Assembly (NCBI GenBank): GCA_963716215.1
Contig: OY970298.1
Span: 2,914,001 to 2,978,000, forward strand
DNA from: JACVRW01 sp963716215
GTDB lineage: Bacteria > Actinomycetota > Thermoleophilia > Solirubrobacterales > Thermoleophilaceae
Length of the DNA stretch: 64,000 nt
Reading direction: 5' to 3'
The position numbers and the translations under genes were made by a program. Within the stretch, counting starts at the first letter, position 1, and every line of letters begins with the position of its first letter. The notes under the pieces were generated by a model. The model saw only the letters and a program-made list of their open reading frames with translations. It was not told the origin of the DNA and did not search any database. Of the stretch, positions 15,254 to 23,006 are shown in pieces.

Positions 15254-18200
15254 CTAGGCGGCGAGTTCGTCGATCCCGGCGTCCCCGAGCTTGCGGGAGA
15301 GCACGCGCGAGATGCCGTCGCCGCCCATGCTCACGCCGTACAGCGTGTCGGCGGCGTCCATCGTGCGCTTCTGGTGCGTCACGACGATGAACTGGGCGCG
15401 ATCCGAGTAGCGCCGGACGAGCTGGAGGAAGCGGTCGATGTTGATGTCGTCGAGCGCGGCCTCGACCTCGTCGAGGATGTAGAAGGGGCACGGCCGCGCC
15501 AGGAACACGGCGAACATGAACGCCAGCGCAACGAGCGACTTCTCGCCACCGGACAGCAGCGATAGGCGCTTGGTCGACTTGCCGGGGGGCGTGACCTCGA
15601 TCTCCACGCCGGCCTCCGCCTGCTGCTCCTCGTCGTCGGCGCCGGTGTCGGGGTCGGCGCTCTCGGGGGCGTCCTCGCCGGCGATCACGGGGCGCGGGCC
15701 CTCGCTCTGCACGAGCCGCAGCCGGCCCCGGCCGCCGGGGAACAGGTGCTGCACCACGTCCTCGAAGTTCTTGGCGGCGGCCTCGAAGGTCTGCTCGAAG
15801 CTCTCGCGGATGCGCCTGTCGGTCTCGGTGATCAGGCCCTCGAGCTCCGCCATCGCGGCCTCGAGGTCGCGGCGCTGCTCCTCGAGCTCCTCGACGTGGG
15901 CGACCGCCTCCTCGTACTCCTGCTTGGCCAGCGGGTTGACCGGGCCCAGCTGCTCGCGGCGGCGTTCGAGGCGGTCGACGCGCGCGGTGAGCGCCTCGCG
16001 CTCCTCGACCGGGAGCGGCTCGGGGGCGGGGTCGGCGTCGAGTCCCAGGCCGGTCGCCAGGCCGGTCAGCTCGCGCTCGACGTCGGCGGCCGTGTCGCGC
16101 ACCTGCTGGGCGGCTACCTCGGCGCCGGTCACGGCCTCGCTCGCGTCGCGCAGGCGGCCCTGCAGCTCGGCCTCCTCGTGCGCGCACGCACGCAGCGTCG
16201 CGGCGGTCTCCTCGCCGCCGGCGGCGTGGCGGTCGAGCTCCTCGGCGAGCACGTCACGGCGACCCGCGACCGCGCCCTGAGCACGCTCGAGCGCCCCGGC
16301 GGCGCGCTCGGCGTCGCGGGCGATCTCGGCGTCGCGGGCGATGCCTACGCGCACCCGTTCGAGCGCGCGGGCGCGCTCGGCGCGCTCGGCCTCGGCGCGC
16401 TCGGCCATGCGGCGCTCCCCGCGCAGGTCCGCGAGCAGCTCGGCGCGCCGAACCGCGCCGGGTCCCTCGTCCGGCGCCTCACGACGGCGGGCGATCACCC
16501 ACTCGGTACGGCTGACGGCCTCGACCGCCTCCCCGGCCTCGCGCGCGGCGCGCCGGTGGGCGCCGTCGGCCTCGTCGCGGGCGGCGTCGGCACGGGCAAT
16601 CGCCTCGGCGGCCTGCTGCGCGGCCTGCGCCGCGGAGGCCTCCTCGGTCACGGCGCGCTCGGAGGCGGCGATCAGCTCGTCGCGGCGGCGGCGCTCCTCG
16701 AGCACGCGCTCGGCGCCGCCCGCCGGCGCCTGCGACAGCTCTCCGGTGGCGCCGTCGAGCCAGCGGCCGCCGCGGGTCACGGCGAGACCGGTGAAGTCGC
16801 CGGGCAGTCCCGCGAGCGAATCGACGACCCACACGCGGGCGAGCAGGCGCTCGGCCATGGCGGCCACCTCGGGCTCCGGCTTGACGTGGTCGAGCAGCCG
16901 GGCGGCGCCGGGACCCGGGGTGGGGTCGTCCGGCCGCGCCGCGGCGGCCGTGGGGATCAGGGTCGTGCCGCCCTTGTCCCCGGCGCCGTCCAAGACCCGC
17001 TCGCCGGCGGGTAGGTCGTCCACGAGCGCGGCGGACAGGCGCGGGCCGAGCGCCGCCGCCAGAGCCAACTCGTAGCCGGACGCCACGTCGAGCGATTGGG
17101 CGAGCGTCGCCGAGCCGTCGGGAGCCGCGGCTGCGGTGCGCAGGAACTGGTTGACGGCCGCGAGCTCCGCGCCGGCCTGGGCGGCACCGGAGCGGGCGGC
17201 TTCCACGGCACGCTCGGATTCGCGCCGAGCGCCGCGGGTGCGCTCCACCTCCTGCTCGGCGGCCTCCAGGGCGGCGCGCCGCTCGAGCGCGATCTGCTCG
17301 AGCCGGTCGTGCTCCCCCCGGGCGCGCTCGAGGTCTGCCTCGAGGCTCTCGATCTCGTCCCGCAGACGCGCTTGACGGTCGGTCTCGAGCCGCGCGACCT
17401 CGCGCTCCAGCGAGCGAATCCGGTCGGCCGGCGCGAGCGCCTCCCAGGTCGCGCGCTCCGTAGCGCCGGCCACGTCGTCGTCCTCCGGCGGGCGCGGCAG
17501 GCGTTCGTCCGGCAGCGGGTCCGCCGCTCCAGCCGCGTCGCGCTCGGCCTCGGCCGCGAGCAGCTCGAGCTCGCGCGAGCGCCGCGCGTGGCGCTCCTCG
17601 GCAGCCTGTGCCTGGTCGCGCACCCGCTCGTGGCGCATCGAGATGCGCTCGGTCGCCGACCGGGCGGCGAACAGGGCACCCTGAATGCGCTCGCGCTCGC
17701 GGGTCTGCTCCGCGAAAGCCTGCTCCGCCTGCTCGCGGCGCTGCGCCACCTCGCCCAGCAGGCGCTGCGCCTCGTCGCGCTCCGTGCGCGCTCCGCGGGC
17801 CCGCTCCTCCGCGGTCGCCAGCGTGGCGCGCGCCTCGCGGGCGGCATCGCGGGCGAGCGCGTAGCGCGCCTCCAGCGTCTGGCGCTCGAGGCGCTCGTGC
17901 AGCTCGGCGGCCTCGGCCTGGCGCTTGAGCGGTCGCAGCCGCGAGCGCGCCTCGCGCTCCACGTCGAGCGACCGCCCGAGGTTGTCCACCGTGCGCTCGA
18001 GCTTCAGCTGCGCGCGGCGGCGGCGCTTGCGGTGCTTGCCGAGCCCCGCGGCCTCCTCGATCAGCAGCCGGCGTTCGCGCGGGCGCGACAGCACGATCTG
18101 CTCGACCTTGCCCTGGGACACGACGGAGTGCATCTCCTTGCCGAGCCCCGAGTCGGACAGCACCTCGATCACGTCCACCAGCCGGCAGCGGGCGCCGTTG

Positions 18201-18541
18201 AGGCGGTACTCGCCCTCGCCGTCGCGGTTGAGCCGCCGCACAATCGAGATCTCGGCGAAGTCCGTGGAGAGCTGACCGTCCGAGTTGTCGATTACCACCT
18301 CGACCTCGGCGGCCTTCGAGCCGGGCACTCCGTGGCCCCCGGCGAAGATCACGTCCTTCATCACCTGCCCGCGCACCGCGAGCGGCGACTGCTCGCCGAG
18401 TGCCCACAGCACAGCGTCGGTGATGTTCGATTTGCCGGACCCGTTCGGGCCGACGACGACAGAGACGCCGGTGCCGAACTCGAGCTTGGTCCGGTCGGGG
18501 AAGGACTTGAAGCCCTTCATCGATATCGAGCGCAAGTGCAT
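15254..18541 (-). CDS. smc: Chromosome segregation protein SMC
   Basis: SMC with ScpAB condenses and resolves the chromosome. The 1095-aa protein is somewhat shorter than the usual 1150-1190. It has the N-terminal head with Walker A VVVGPNGSGKSNITDAV (about residues 28-44), a Q-loop region ALGEQSPLAVRG, long Arg/Glu/Ala coiled coils, a central hinge (LGPRLSAALVDDLPAGERVL), and the C-terminal head with signature LSLLSGGEKSLVALAF (from about 993) and Walker B PFYILDEVEAALDD. An acidic insert (PESADPDTGADDEEQQAEAG) interrupts the C-terminal head before VEIEVTPPGK. The ATG lies right after the rnc stop. Confidence 0.96.
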   Translation of the reverse strand: MHLRSISMKGFKSFPDRTKLEFGTGVSVVVGPNGSGKSNITDAVLWALGEQSPLAVRGQVMKDVIFAGGHGVPGSKAAEVEVVIDNSDGQLSTDFAEISIVRRLNRDGEGEYRLNGARCRLVDVIEVLSDSGLGKEMHSVVSQGKVEQIVLSRPRERRLLIEEAAGLGKHRKRRRRAQLKLERTVDNLGRSLDVEREARSRLRPLKRQAEAAELHERLERQTLEARYALARDAAREARATLATAEERARGARTERDEAQRLLGEVAQRREQAEQAFAEQTRERERIQGALFAARSATERISMRHERVRDQAQAAEERHARRSRELELLAAEAERDAAGAADPLPDERLPRPPEDDDVAGATERATWEALAPADRIRSLEREVARLETDRQARLRDEIESLEADLERARGEHDRLEQIALERRAALEAAEQEVERTRGARRESERAVEAARSGAAQAGAELAAVNQFLRTAAAAPDGSATLAQSLDVASGYELALAAALGPRLSAALVDDLPAGERVLDGAGDKGGTTLIPTAAAARPDDPTPGPGAARLLDHVKPEPEVAAMAERLLARVWVVDSLAGLPGDFTGLAVTRGGRWLDGATGELSQAPAGGAERVLEERRRRDELIAASERAVTEEASAAQAAQQAAEAIARADAARDEADGAHRRAAREAGEAVEAVSRTEWVIARRREAPDEGPGAVRRAELLADLRGERRMAERAEAERAERARALERVRVGIARDAEIARDAERAAGALERAQGAVAGRRDVLAEELDRHAAGGEETAATLRACAHEEAELQGRLRDASEAVTGAEVAAQQVRDTAADVERELTGLATGLGLDADPAPEPLPVEEREALTARVDRLERRREQLGPVNPLAKQEYEEAVAHVEELEEQRRDLEAAMAELEGLITETDRRIRESFEQTFEAAAKNFEDVVQHLFPGGRGRLRLVQSEGPRPVIAGEDAPESADPDTGADDEEQQAEAGVEIEVTPPGKSTKRLSLLSGGEKSLVALAFMFAVFLARPCPFYILDEVEAALDDINIDRFLQLVRRYSDRAQFIVVTHQKRTMDAADTLYGVSMGGDGISRVLSRKLGDAGIDELAA

Positions 18542-19279
18542 CTAGGCGGCCCCGCCCTCTAGGCGGTCCAGAGCGTGCAGCGCGGCTTCCTGCTCCGCTC
18601 CCTTCTTCGTCTTTCCCTCCCCGCGTCCGAGCTCCTCCCCGTCCACCTCGGCGATCGCGATGAAGCTGCGGTCGTGCGCCGGGCCATCCTCGGCAACCGT
18701 GAAATAGGTGACCACCTCGGCGCGCTGGGCCAGCCGCTCCTGGAGGACCGACTTGAAGTCGACGGGGTGCTCGAGCGCCTCCTCGATCTCACGCGTGAAC
18801 GACGCCACCACCGCGGGTGCGGTGCGCTCGAAGCCGAACGCCAGGTAGGCGGCCCCGATGATCGCCTCGCAGATCGACGCGAGCACGCGCTCGGAGGTCA
18901 CGAGCATGTCGGCGCTGCGGCCGGTGGTGCCTGCCGGCGCCGCCGCTCGCAGCGACTCGGCGACCCCGAGCCCGTGAGCGACCCGCGCGCAGGACGCGCC
19001 GCTGACCGCCTGGGCGCGCACCTTGGTGAGCCGGCCGGCGCCGTGCCGCTCGAAGCGCGGGTAGAGGTGGGTGGAGACCGCGAGGCTCAGGACCACGTCC
19101 CCCAGGAAGGCGAGGCGCTCGTAGGAGTCGGAGCGATGCTCGACCCAGGACGCGTGGGTGAAGGCCTGCCGCCGCAGATCGTCCGGCAGCTCGGCGAGCA
19201 ACGCCTCGAGCGATTCAGCCAACCGTGCGCCCTCGGCCGAGCCGAGTGCTTCCGGCTCAGTGTTCGAGCTCCGCGGCAT
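18542..19279 (-). CDS. rnc: Ribonuclease III-family protein with two altered catalytic positions
   Basis: RNase III cleaves double-stranded RNA, including rRNA precursors. The 245-aa protein has an RNase III domain (RRQAFTHASWVEHRSDSYER, LGDVVLSLAVSTHLYPRF, AGRLTKVRAQAVSG, EAIIGAAYLAFGFE) followed by a normal dsRNA-binding domain (VDFKSVLQERLAQRAEVVTY to AEQEAALHALDRL). The metal-binding box usually reads ERLEFLGD; here it is ERLAFLGD, so the third-position Glu is Ala57. The later D-x-x-E pair is SICE, so Asp is Ser135. Glu54, Asp61 and Glu138 remain. The bases for both substitutions read cleanly. The ATG at 19279 overlaps acpP by 23 bases. Gene order acpP-rnc-smc-ftsY is canonical, so this is the chromosomal rnc locus. 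Confidence 0.88.
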   Translation of the reverse strand: MPRSSNTEPEALGSAEGARLAESLEALLAELPDDLRRQAFTHASWVEHRSDSYERLAFLGDVVLSLAVSTHLYPRFERHGAGRLTKVRAQAVSGASCARVAHGLGVAESLRAAAPAGTTGRSADMLVTSERVLASICEAIIGAAYLAFGFERTAPAVVASFTREIEEALEHPVDFKSVLQERLAQRAEVVTYFTVAEDGPAHDRSFIAIAEVDGEELGRGEGKTKKGAEQEAALHALDRLEGGAA

Positions 19280-19511
19280 GGGCGGCGACGAAGTCCGCGG
19301 CCTGGCCGACCGTCAGGATCTTGATCGCCTCCTCGTCAGGGATGCGCACTCCGTAACTGTCCTCGAGCTCGACCACCAGCTCAACCAGGTCGAGCGAGTC
19401 CGCCTCGAGGTCCTCCCTGAAGCGCGTGTCCGCGCCGATGCGGCCGGGATCCACCTCCAGTTCGGTGGCCAGGTGCTCGCGGATACGGTCGAGGACCTCG
19501 TCTCGTTCCAT
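19257..19511 (-). CDS. acpP: Acyl carrier protein
   Basis: The 84-aa acidic helical protein contains FREDLEADSLDLVELVVELE, with Ser39 of the DSL motif as the phosphopantetheine site. It carries growing acyl chains in fatty-acid synthesis. It sits between plsX and rnc, the standard position for the fatty-acid ACP. The gap to the plsX stop is 20 bases. Confidence 0.95.
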   Translation of the reverse strand: MERDEVLDRIREHLATELEVDPGRIGADTRFREDLEADSLDLVELVVELEDSYGVRIPDEEAIKILTVGQAADFVAAHAAELEH

Positions 19512-19531
19512 GGGTGATGTCGCGCTTAAGG

Positions 19532-20569
19532 CTAGGCGTCGCTCGACGTCTCGGACGTCGCGCCGACGACGCTACCAGCGGGCGCGGACCGCAAGGCCCC
19601 GGCGGCATCCAGGGCCGCGGCGGTGCGCCCGACCATGTCCTCCTCCACGGCGCGGTGCGCCAGCCGCACCGCGCTCTCGATGCCGCGCGGCCCGAAGCTG
19701 CCGTGCGCCACGACGACCGGCTTGCGCAGCCCGAGCAGGATCGCGCCACCCACGCCCTCGGGGTCGAGATCGTCGCGCAGGCCACGCAGCCGGCCCCGGA
19801 TCAGCAGGCCCCCGAGGCTCGAGACGGGCCCGGAGCGGATGCGTTCGCCGATCGCCCCGGTCAGCGACTTGACGGTCGCCTCCAGCACCTTCAGCGCGAC
19901 GTTGCCGGCGAACCCGTCGGCCACCACCACGTCCACGCTCGCGCGCGGGAGGTCGAAGCCCTCGACGTTGCCGGTGAAGTTCAGCGAGCTGCCCTCGGCC
20001 AGCCGGTCGTGCGCGGCCAGGATCTCCGGTGTGCCCTTGCCGGACTCCTCGCCGACCGACAGCAACCCCACGCGCGGGCGCTCGATCCCGACGCAGGCCT
20101 CCATGAAGCAGGCGCCCATGTAGGCGAACTGCACGAGGTGCTCGGGGCGCGCCTGGACGCTCGCCCCGGCGTCGAGCAGCAGCACCGGGCCGCCGGGCAC
20201 GGGCAGCAGCACTGCGAGCGCCGGGCGGAAGACGCCGCGAATTCGCTTGATCGAGATCGTCCCGGCCGCGAGCGTCGGGCCGGTGGAGCCGGCCGAGACG
20301 AGCGCGTCGGCGCGCCCGGCCGCCACGGCGGCGGCGGCCTGCACGATCGAAGCCTGCCGCCGCGAGCGCACCGCGGCCACCGGCTCGTCACCCGCCTTGA
20401 TCGACTCCGGCGCGTCGATCAGCTCGGCGCGCTCGCCGGCACTCACGAGCTCGAGCCGCGGCCCGAACAGCAGCACTGGCAGGCCGGAGCGGCGCACGCC
20501 CTCCGCCACGGCGGCCGGCCCCTGGTCAGCGCCGTTCGCGTCGACCGCGATCACGGCTGCGGCGGCCAC
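19532..20569 (-). CDS. plsX: Phosphate acyltransferase PlsX
   Basis: PlsX makes acyl-phosphate from acyl-ACP for phospholipid synthesis. The 345-aa protein has VIAVDANGADQGPAAVAEG, VRSRRQASIVQAAAAVAAGR, ALVSAGSTGPTLAAGTISI, VLLLDAGASVQARPEHLVQF, VGLLSVGEESGKGTPEI, NFTGNVEGFDLPRASVDVVV and ADGFAGNVALKVLEATVKSL, all family blocks. The usual MGGD at the N terminus is replaced by NGAD. The GTG at 20569 lies five bases after the rpmF stop; the long upstream frame is not coding. Confidence 0.94.
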   Translation of the reverse strand: MAAAAVIAVDANGADQGPAAVAEGVRRSGLPVLLFGPRLELVSAGERAELIDAPESIKAGDEPVAAVRSRRQASIVQAAAAVAAGRADALVSAGSTGPTLAAGTISIKRIRGVFRPALAVLLPVPGGPVLLLDAGASVQARPEHLVQFAYMGACFMEACVGIERPRVGLLSVGEESGKGTPEILAAHDRLAEGSSLNFTGNVEGFDLPRASVDVVVADGFAGNVALKVLEATVKSLTGAIGERIRSGPVSSLGGLLIRGRLRGLRDDLDPEGVGGAILLGLRKPVVVAHGSFGPRGIESAVRLAHRAVEEDMVGRTAAALDAAGALRSAPAGSVVGATSETSSDA

Positions 20570-20574
20570 GCCGG

Positions 20575-20775
20575 CTACTCGTCGTCGGTGCTCGTGCCCG
20601 GCTGCTGCACGACCACCTCGCGGCCCGCGTAGGTGCCGCAGTTCGGGCAGACCCGGTGGGGCAGCCGCGGCGCGTGGCAGCGCGGGCAATGGCTCAGACT
20701 GGGAGCCGTGATCTTGTGCTGGGAGCGGCGCTTGTGCGTCCGCGAGTGCGACTGTCTCTGCTTGGGGACGGCCAT
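20575..20775 (-). CDS. rpmF: 50S ribosomal protein bL32 (zinc-binding type)
   Basis: The 66-aa protein begins AVPKQRQSHSRTHKRRSQHK and carries CPRCHAPRLPHRVCPNC, with C30/C33/C43/C46 forming the zinc ribbon of the C+ type. The ATG at 20775 is the family start. An AGTGTA-complement hexamer (TACACT on the minus strand, 20785-20790) lies only ten bases upstream, so the transcript may have almost no leader; this is a weak inference. In most bacteria yceD lies immediately upstream; here it is 1.2 kb away. Confidence 0.95.
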   Translation of the reverse strand: MAVPKQRQSHSRTHKRRSQHKITAPSLSHCPRCHAPRLPHRVCPNCGTYAGREVVVQQPGTSTDDE

Positions 20776-20808
20776 CGGCCGGTGAGTGTAGCCATATGAA
20801 GATGGCAT

Positions 20809-20828
20809 CTGGGGGCTCCCGCCCCCAG
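20809..20828. promoter_or_regulatory. Hairpin CTGGGGGC-TCCC-GCCCCCAG upstream of rpmF
   Basis: A perfect 8-bp stem with a four-base loop starts 34 bases upstream of the rpmF ATG. It may be a terminator (without T-tract) or a leader element. Confidence 0.35.
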
Positions 20829-20907
20829 ACCCCCGTGGCGCGCTGGCCGGCCGGCGAGGGCGCTGGCCGCCGGGCTAGGGCGCTCCGCGCAAGGGGGGTT
20901 CCTGAAG

Positions 20908-20930
20908 AAACGTCGCCATGGGCGACGTTT
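20908..20930. terminator. Inverted repeat AAACGTCGCC-ATG-GGCGACGTTT
   Basis: A perfect 10-bp stem with a three-base loop is followed on the plus strand by TTTTG counting the stem end, and on the minus strand by TTTCTTC. This is the best intrinsic-terminator shape in the window and could act on either strand. It lies in the 352-bp gap between rpmF and the AraC gene, which otherwise holds two other inverted repeats and no gene I can support. Confidence 0.5.
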
Positions 20931-21047
20931 TGTGCGGGACCCCGCCCCGCGCGAAAAGCGCGCGCACCTCCGCCGCTGCAGGCTGGTGGGCGTCGTTGCT
21001 CCCCTGGTGGGACCAAGATATGCGCCACCCGCGCGCGAAGCCCGCGA

Positions 21048-21090
21048 GCGTGTCGAGTTTCCGACCCATGAGGGGCACAACTCGACACGC
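21048..21090. promoter_or_regulatory. 12-bp inverted repeat GCGTGTCGAGTT...AACTCGACACGC before the AraC gene
   Basis: Perfect 12-bp arms (21048-21059 and 21079-21090) enclose 19 bases and end 38 bp before the AraC start. The spacing puts arm centres 31 bp apart (about three helical turns), which suits a dimeric or looping regulator; it could also fold as an RNA stem. Confidence 0.5.
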
Positions 21091-21127
21091 GGCCGGCAGG
21101 CTGGCCGTCACGCGCAATACTCGGACC

Positions 21128-21562
21128 GTGGCGTTCGTCCCTCCCGCTCGGCATCTGCTGCGCGCCAAGGATCTCGCCGACGCGCGCTACTTCGAGCCGC
21201 TCGACGTGGAGGACATGGCTCGGGTGGCCGGTCTGTCGCGCGCGCACTTCAGCCGCGAGTTCCGGCGTGCCTTCGGCGAGTCGCCGCACGCGTACCTCCT
21301 CACCCGGAGGCTGGAGCGCGCGGCAGCCCTGCTGCGCACCACCGACCGCTCGGTGGCGGAGATCTGTCTCGACGTGGGCCTCCAGAGCATCGGCTCCTTC
21401 ACCACCAGCTTCAAGCGCATCTACGGCATCTCCCCGACTGCCTATCGCTCCGCCTCTCCGCCCGCCTCGCACCTGGCTCGGGTGCCGGCCTGCATGGTCC
21501 GTTTCTACGGGCGCCCGCGGAACAGCACGTTTCGAGAAGACACCGAGCCGGCCCGGGATTAG
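21128..21562 (+). CDS. AraC-family transcriptional regulator (DNA-binding domain only)
   Basis: The 144-aa protein is essentially a two-HTH AraC domain: DVEDMARVAGLSRAHFSREF, RRAFGESPHAYLLTRRLERA, AALLRTTDRSVAEICLDVGL and SIGSFTTSFKRIYGISPTAY. There is no N-terminal sensor domain. The GTG at 21128 fits the domain boundary; the longer frame upstream crosses the inverted repeat and lacks protein-like composition. A VOC-family gene follows 38 bases later and is the likely target and operon partner. Stand-alone AraC domains paired with glyoxalase-like proteins are common in actinobacteria. Confidence 0.88.
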   Translation: MAFVPPARHLLRAKDLADARYFEPLDVEDMARVAGLSRAHFSREFRRAFGESPHAYLLTRRLERAAALLRTTDRSVAEICLDVGLQSIGSFTTSFKRIYGISPTAYRSASPPASHLARVPACMVRFYGRPRNSTFREDTEPARD

Positions 21563-21600
21563 CTTCCAGTCGACCCATTCGTCGACTCAAGGAGATCACC

Positions 21601-22029
21601 GTGATCAGCATCAGCGTGGCCCAGCTGTGGGTGCACGATCAGGACGAGGCACTCGACTTCTACACCAAGAAGCTCGGCATGGAGGTGCGCACCGACGTGA
21701 CGCTCCCCGAGCTCGGCGACTTCCGCTGGCTCGTCGTCGCACCCCCCGGGCAGCCCGACATCGGCATCGTCCTGATGGCGATTCCAGGCGAGCCGGTGAT
21801 GGACAAGCAGACCAGCGAGGACGTACGCAACCTGATGGCGAAGGGCTTCGCCGGGACGGTCTTCCTGACCACCGACGACGTCCGTGCCTCCTACGAGGAG
21901 CTCAAGTCGCGCGGCGTCGAGTTCACGGACGAGCCCGAGGAGCGCCCCTACGGTGTCGACTCCGGCTTTCGCGACCCGTCCGGCAACAGCTTCCGCCTGA
22001 CGGAAGTCCGCGAGCTCAGTCCAGCTTGA
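21601..22029 (+). CDS. VOC (glyoxalase/bleomycin-resistance) family protein
   Basis: The 142-aa protein has the paired beta-alpha-beta-beta-beta modules: SVAQLWVHDQDEALDFYTKK, LGMEVRTDV, FRWLVVAPPGQPDIGIVLM, GTVFLTTDDVRASYEELKSR, and the end GVDSGFRDPSGNSFRLTEV. AAGGAG lies a few bases before the GTG start. Substrate cannot be predicted; the metal positions are not clearly those of glyoxalase I. It overlaps the 3' end of yceD on the other strand by 14 bases. Confidence 0.88.
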   Translation: MISISVAQLWVHDQDEALDFYTKKLGMEVRTDVTLPELGDFRWLVVAPPGQPDIGIVLMAIPGEPVMDKQTSEDVRNLMAKGFAGTVFLTTDDVRASYEELKSRGVEFTDEPEERPYGVDSGFRDPSGNSFRLTEVRELSPA

Positions 22030-22531
22030 GCTCGCGTAGCGCCGCCCACCGCGGGTCCGGCTCGCGCTCGTGCGCGTGGTCCGGGCTCGCGGTGTTCAGG
22101 TTCTCGCCGCAGACCGAGCACAGCCCGAGGCACTCTGCGCGACAGACGATCTGGGTGGGCAGTGCGAGCGCCAGCGCGTCGCGCGTCCACGCCTTCACGT
22201 CGAGCTCGCCCTCGTCGAGGTACGGAGAGCTCAGCTCCTCGCCGCCGCCGGGCTGGTCGACCTCGCGTGCGTCCGCCTCGACCTCGTGACCGGCCTCCTC
22301 CAGACAGCGCATGCACGGGCCCTCGAGCTGGGTCGCGAACCGCAGTCGCAGCGAATACCCGGTGGTGGTGTGCGCGACGTCGACCCGCACGTGCACCTCG
22401 CCCTCCGGCACCGTGTACGACTGTCCGCTGAAATCGAAGCCGTCGACCGGCACGTCGAGGTCGAGCCGCCGGCCCTCCCCGGACGACAGCCGGAGCACGC
22501 CGATGTCGAAGATCTCGGTGCGTGGAGCCAT
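22016..22531 (-). CDS. YceD/DUF177 family protein
   Basis: The 171-aa protein belongs to DUF177, whose plant and bacterial members are needed for 23S rRNA accumulation. It shows the conserved Cys motifs LEGPCMRCLEEAGHEVEADA and QIVCRAECLGLCSVCGENLN (CxxC and C-x3-C-x3-C-x2-C) and an acidic middle. The gene normally precedes rpmF directly; here the two are separated by an AraC/VOC pair on the opposite strand. It overlaps the VOC gene tail to tail. Confidence 0.9.
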   Translation of the reverse strand: MAPRTEIFDIGVLRLSSGEGRRLDLDVPVDGFDFSGQSYTVPEGEVHVRVDVAHTTTGYSLRLRFATQLEGPCMRCLEEAGHEVEADAREVDQPGGGEELSSPYLDEGELDVKAWTRDALALALPTQIVCRAECLGLCSVCGENLNTASPDHAHEREPDPRWAALRELKLD

Positions 22532-22581
22532 GTTTTCGAGGTTAGCGCCGGGCCGGCCGCGGCCCGTACCCGGCGGGAGCC

Positions 22582-22965
22582 CTACGCGCGGCGGGCGATC
22601 AGCTCGACCCGGTAGCCGTCGGGATCGCGCACGAAGCAGATCAGGGGGCCCTCGGTGCGCCCCCCGGGGCGGTACGGCGGCTTCTCCGGCTCGATGCCCT
22701 CGTCGGCGAGCCCGGCGAGGGTGGCGTCGAGGTCGTCCACGGCCAGCGCGATGTGGTTGTAGCCCGTCCCGAGCTCATAGGAGTCGACGCCGTGGTTGTA
22801 GGTCAGCTCCAGCACGGGATCCTCGCCGGGCAGGTTCATGAACACGTTGATGGCCTCGTCGCCGATCGGCATGCGTCGCGCCTCCTCGAAGCCGAGCTTC
22901 TCGTAGAAGGAGACGGACCGGTCGATGTCGCCGATGCGGTAACAGGTGTGGAGGTAGCGCGCCAT
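22582..22965 (-). CDS. Glyoxalase I-type lactoylglutathione lyase
   Basis: The 127-aa VOC protein closely follows GloA: YLHTCYRIGDIDRSVSFYEK, LGFEEARRMPIGDEAINVFM, DPVLELTYNHGVDSYELGTG, YNHIALAVDDLDATLAGLAD and FVRDPDGYRVELIARRA. The four metal ligands His6, Glu53, His71 and Glu121 are all present. GloA detoxifies methylglyoxal adducts. Actinobacteria often use thiols other than glutathione, so the natural thiol is uncertain. Divergent from the DHFR-like gene. Confidence 0.88.
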   Translation of the reverse strand: MARYLHTCYRIGDIDRSVSFYEKLGFEEARRMPIGDEAINVFMNLPGEDPVLELTYNHGVDSYELGTGYNHIALAVDDLDATLAGLADEGIEPEKPPYRPGGRTEGPLICFVRDPDGYRVELIARRA

Positions 22966-22978
22966 GCCGGCGAGGCTA

Positions 22979-22988
22979 CCGTTAACGG
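22979..22988. promoter_or_regulatory. Palindrome CCGTTAACGG in a divergent gap
   Basis: A perfect 10-bp palindrome sits 14 bp from the glyoxalase start and 19 bp from the DHFR-like start. In the 41-bp gap it could serve both genes; chance occurrence is possible. Confidence 0.3.
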
Positions 22989-23006
22989 CATCGACCGAGG
23001 AGACCC

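Noticed and set aside
16341..17014. Long plus-strand frames within smc
   Set aside because: They are antisense shadows produced by GC-rich codon bias in the coiled-coil region.
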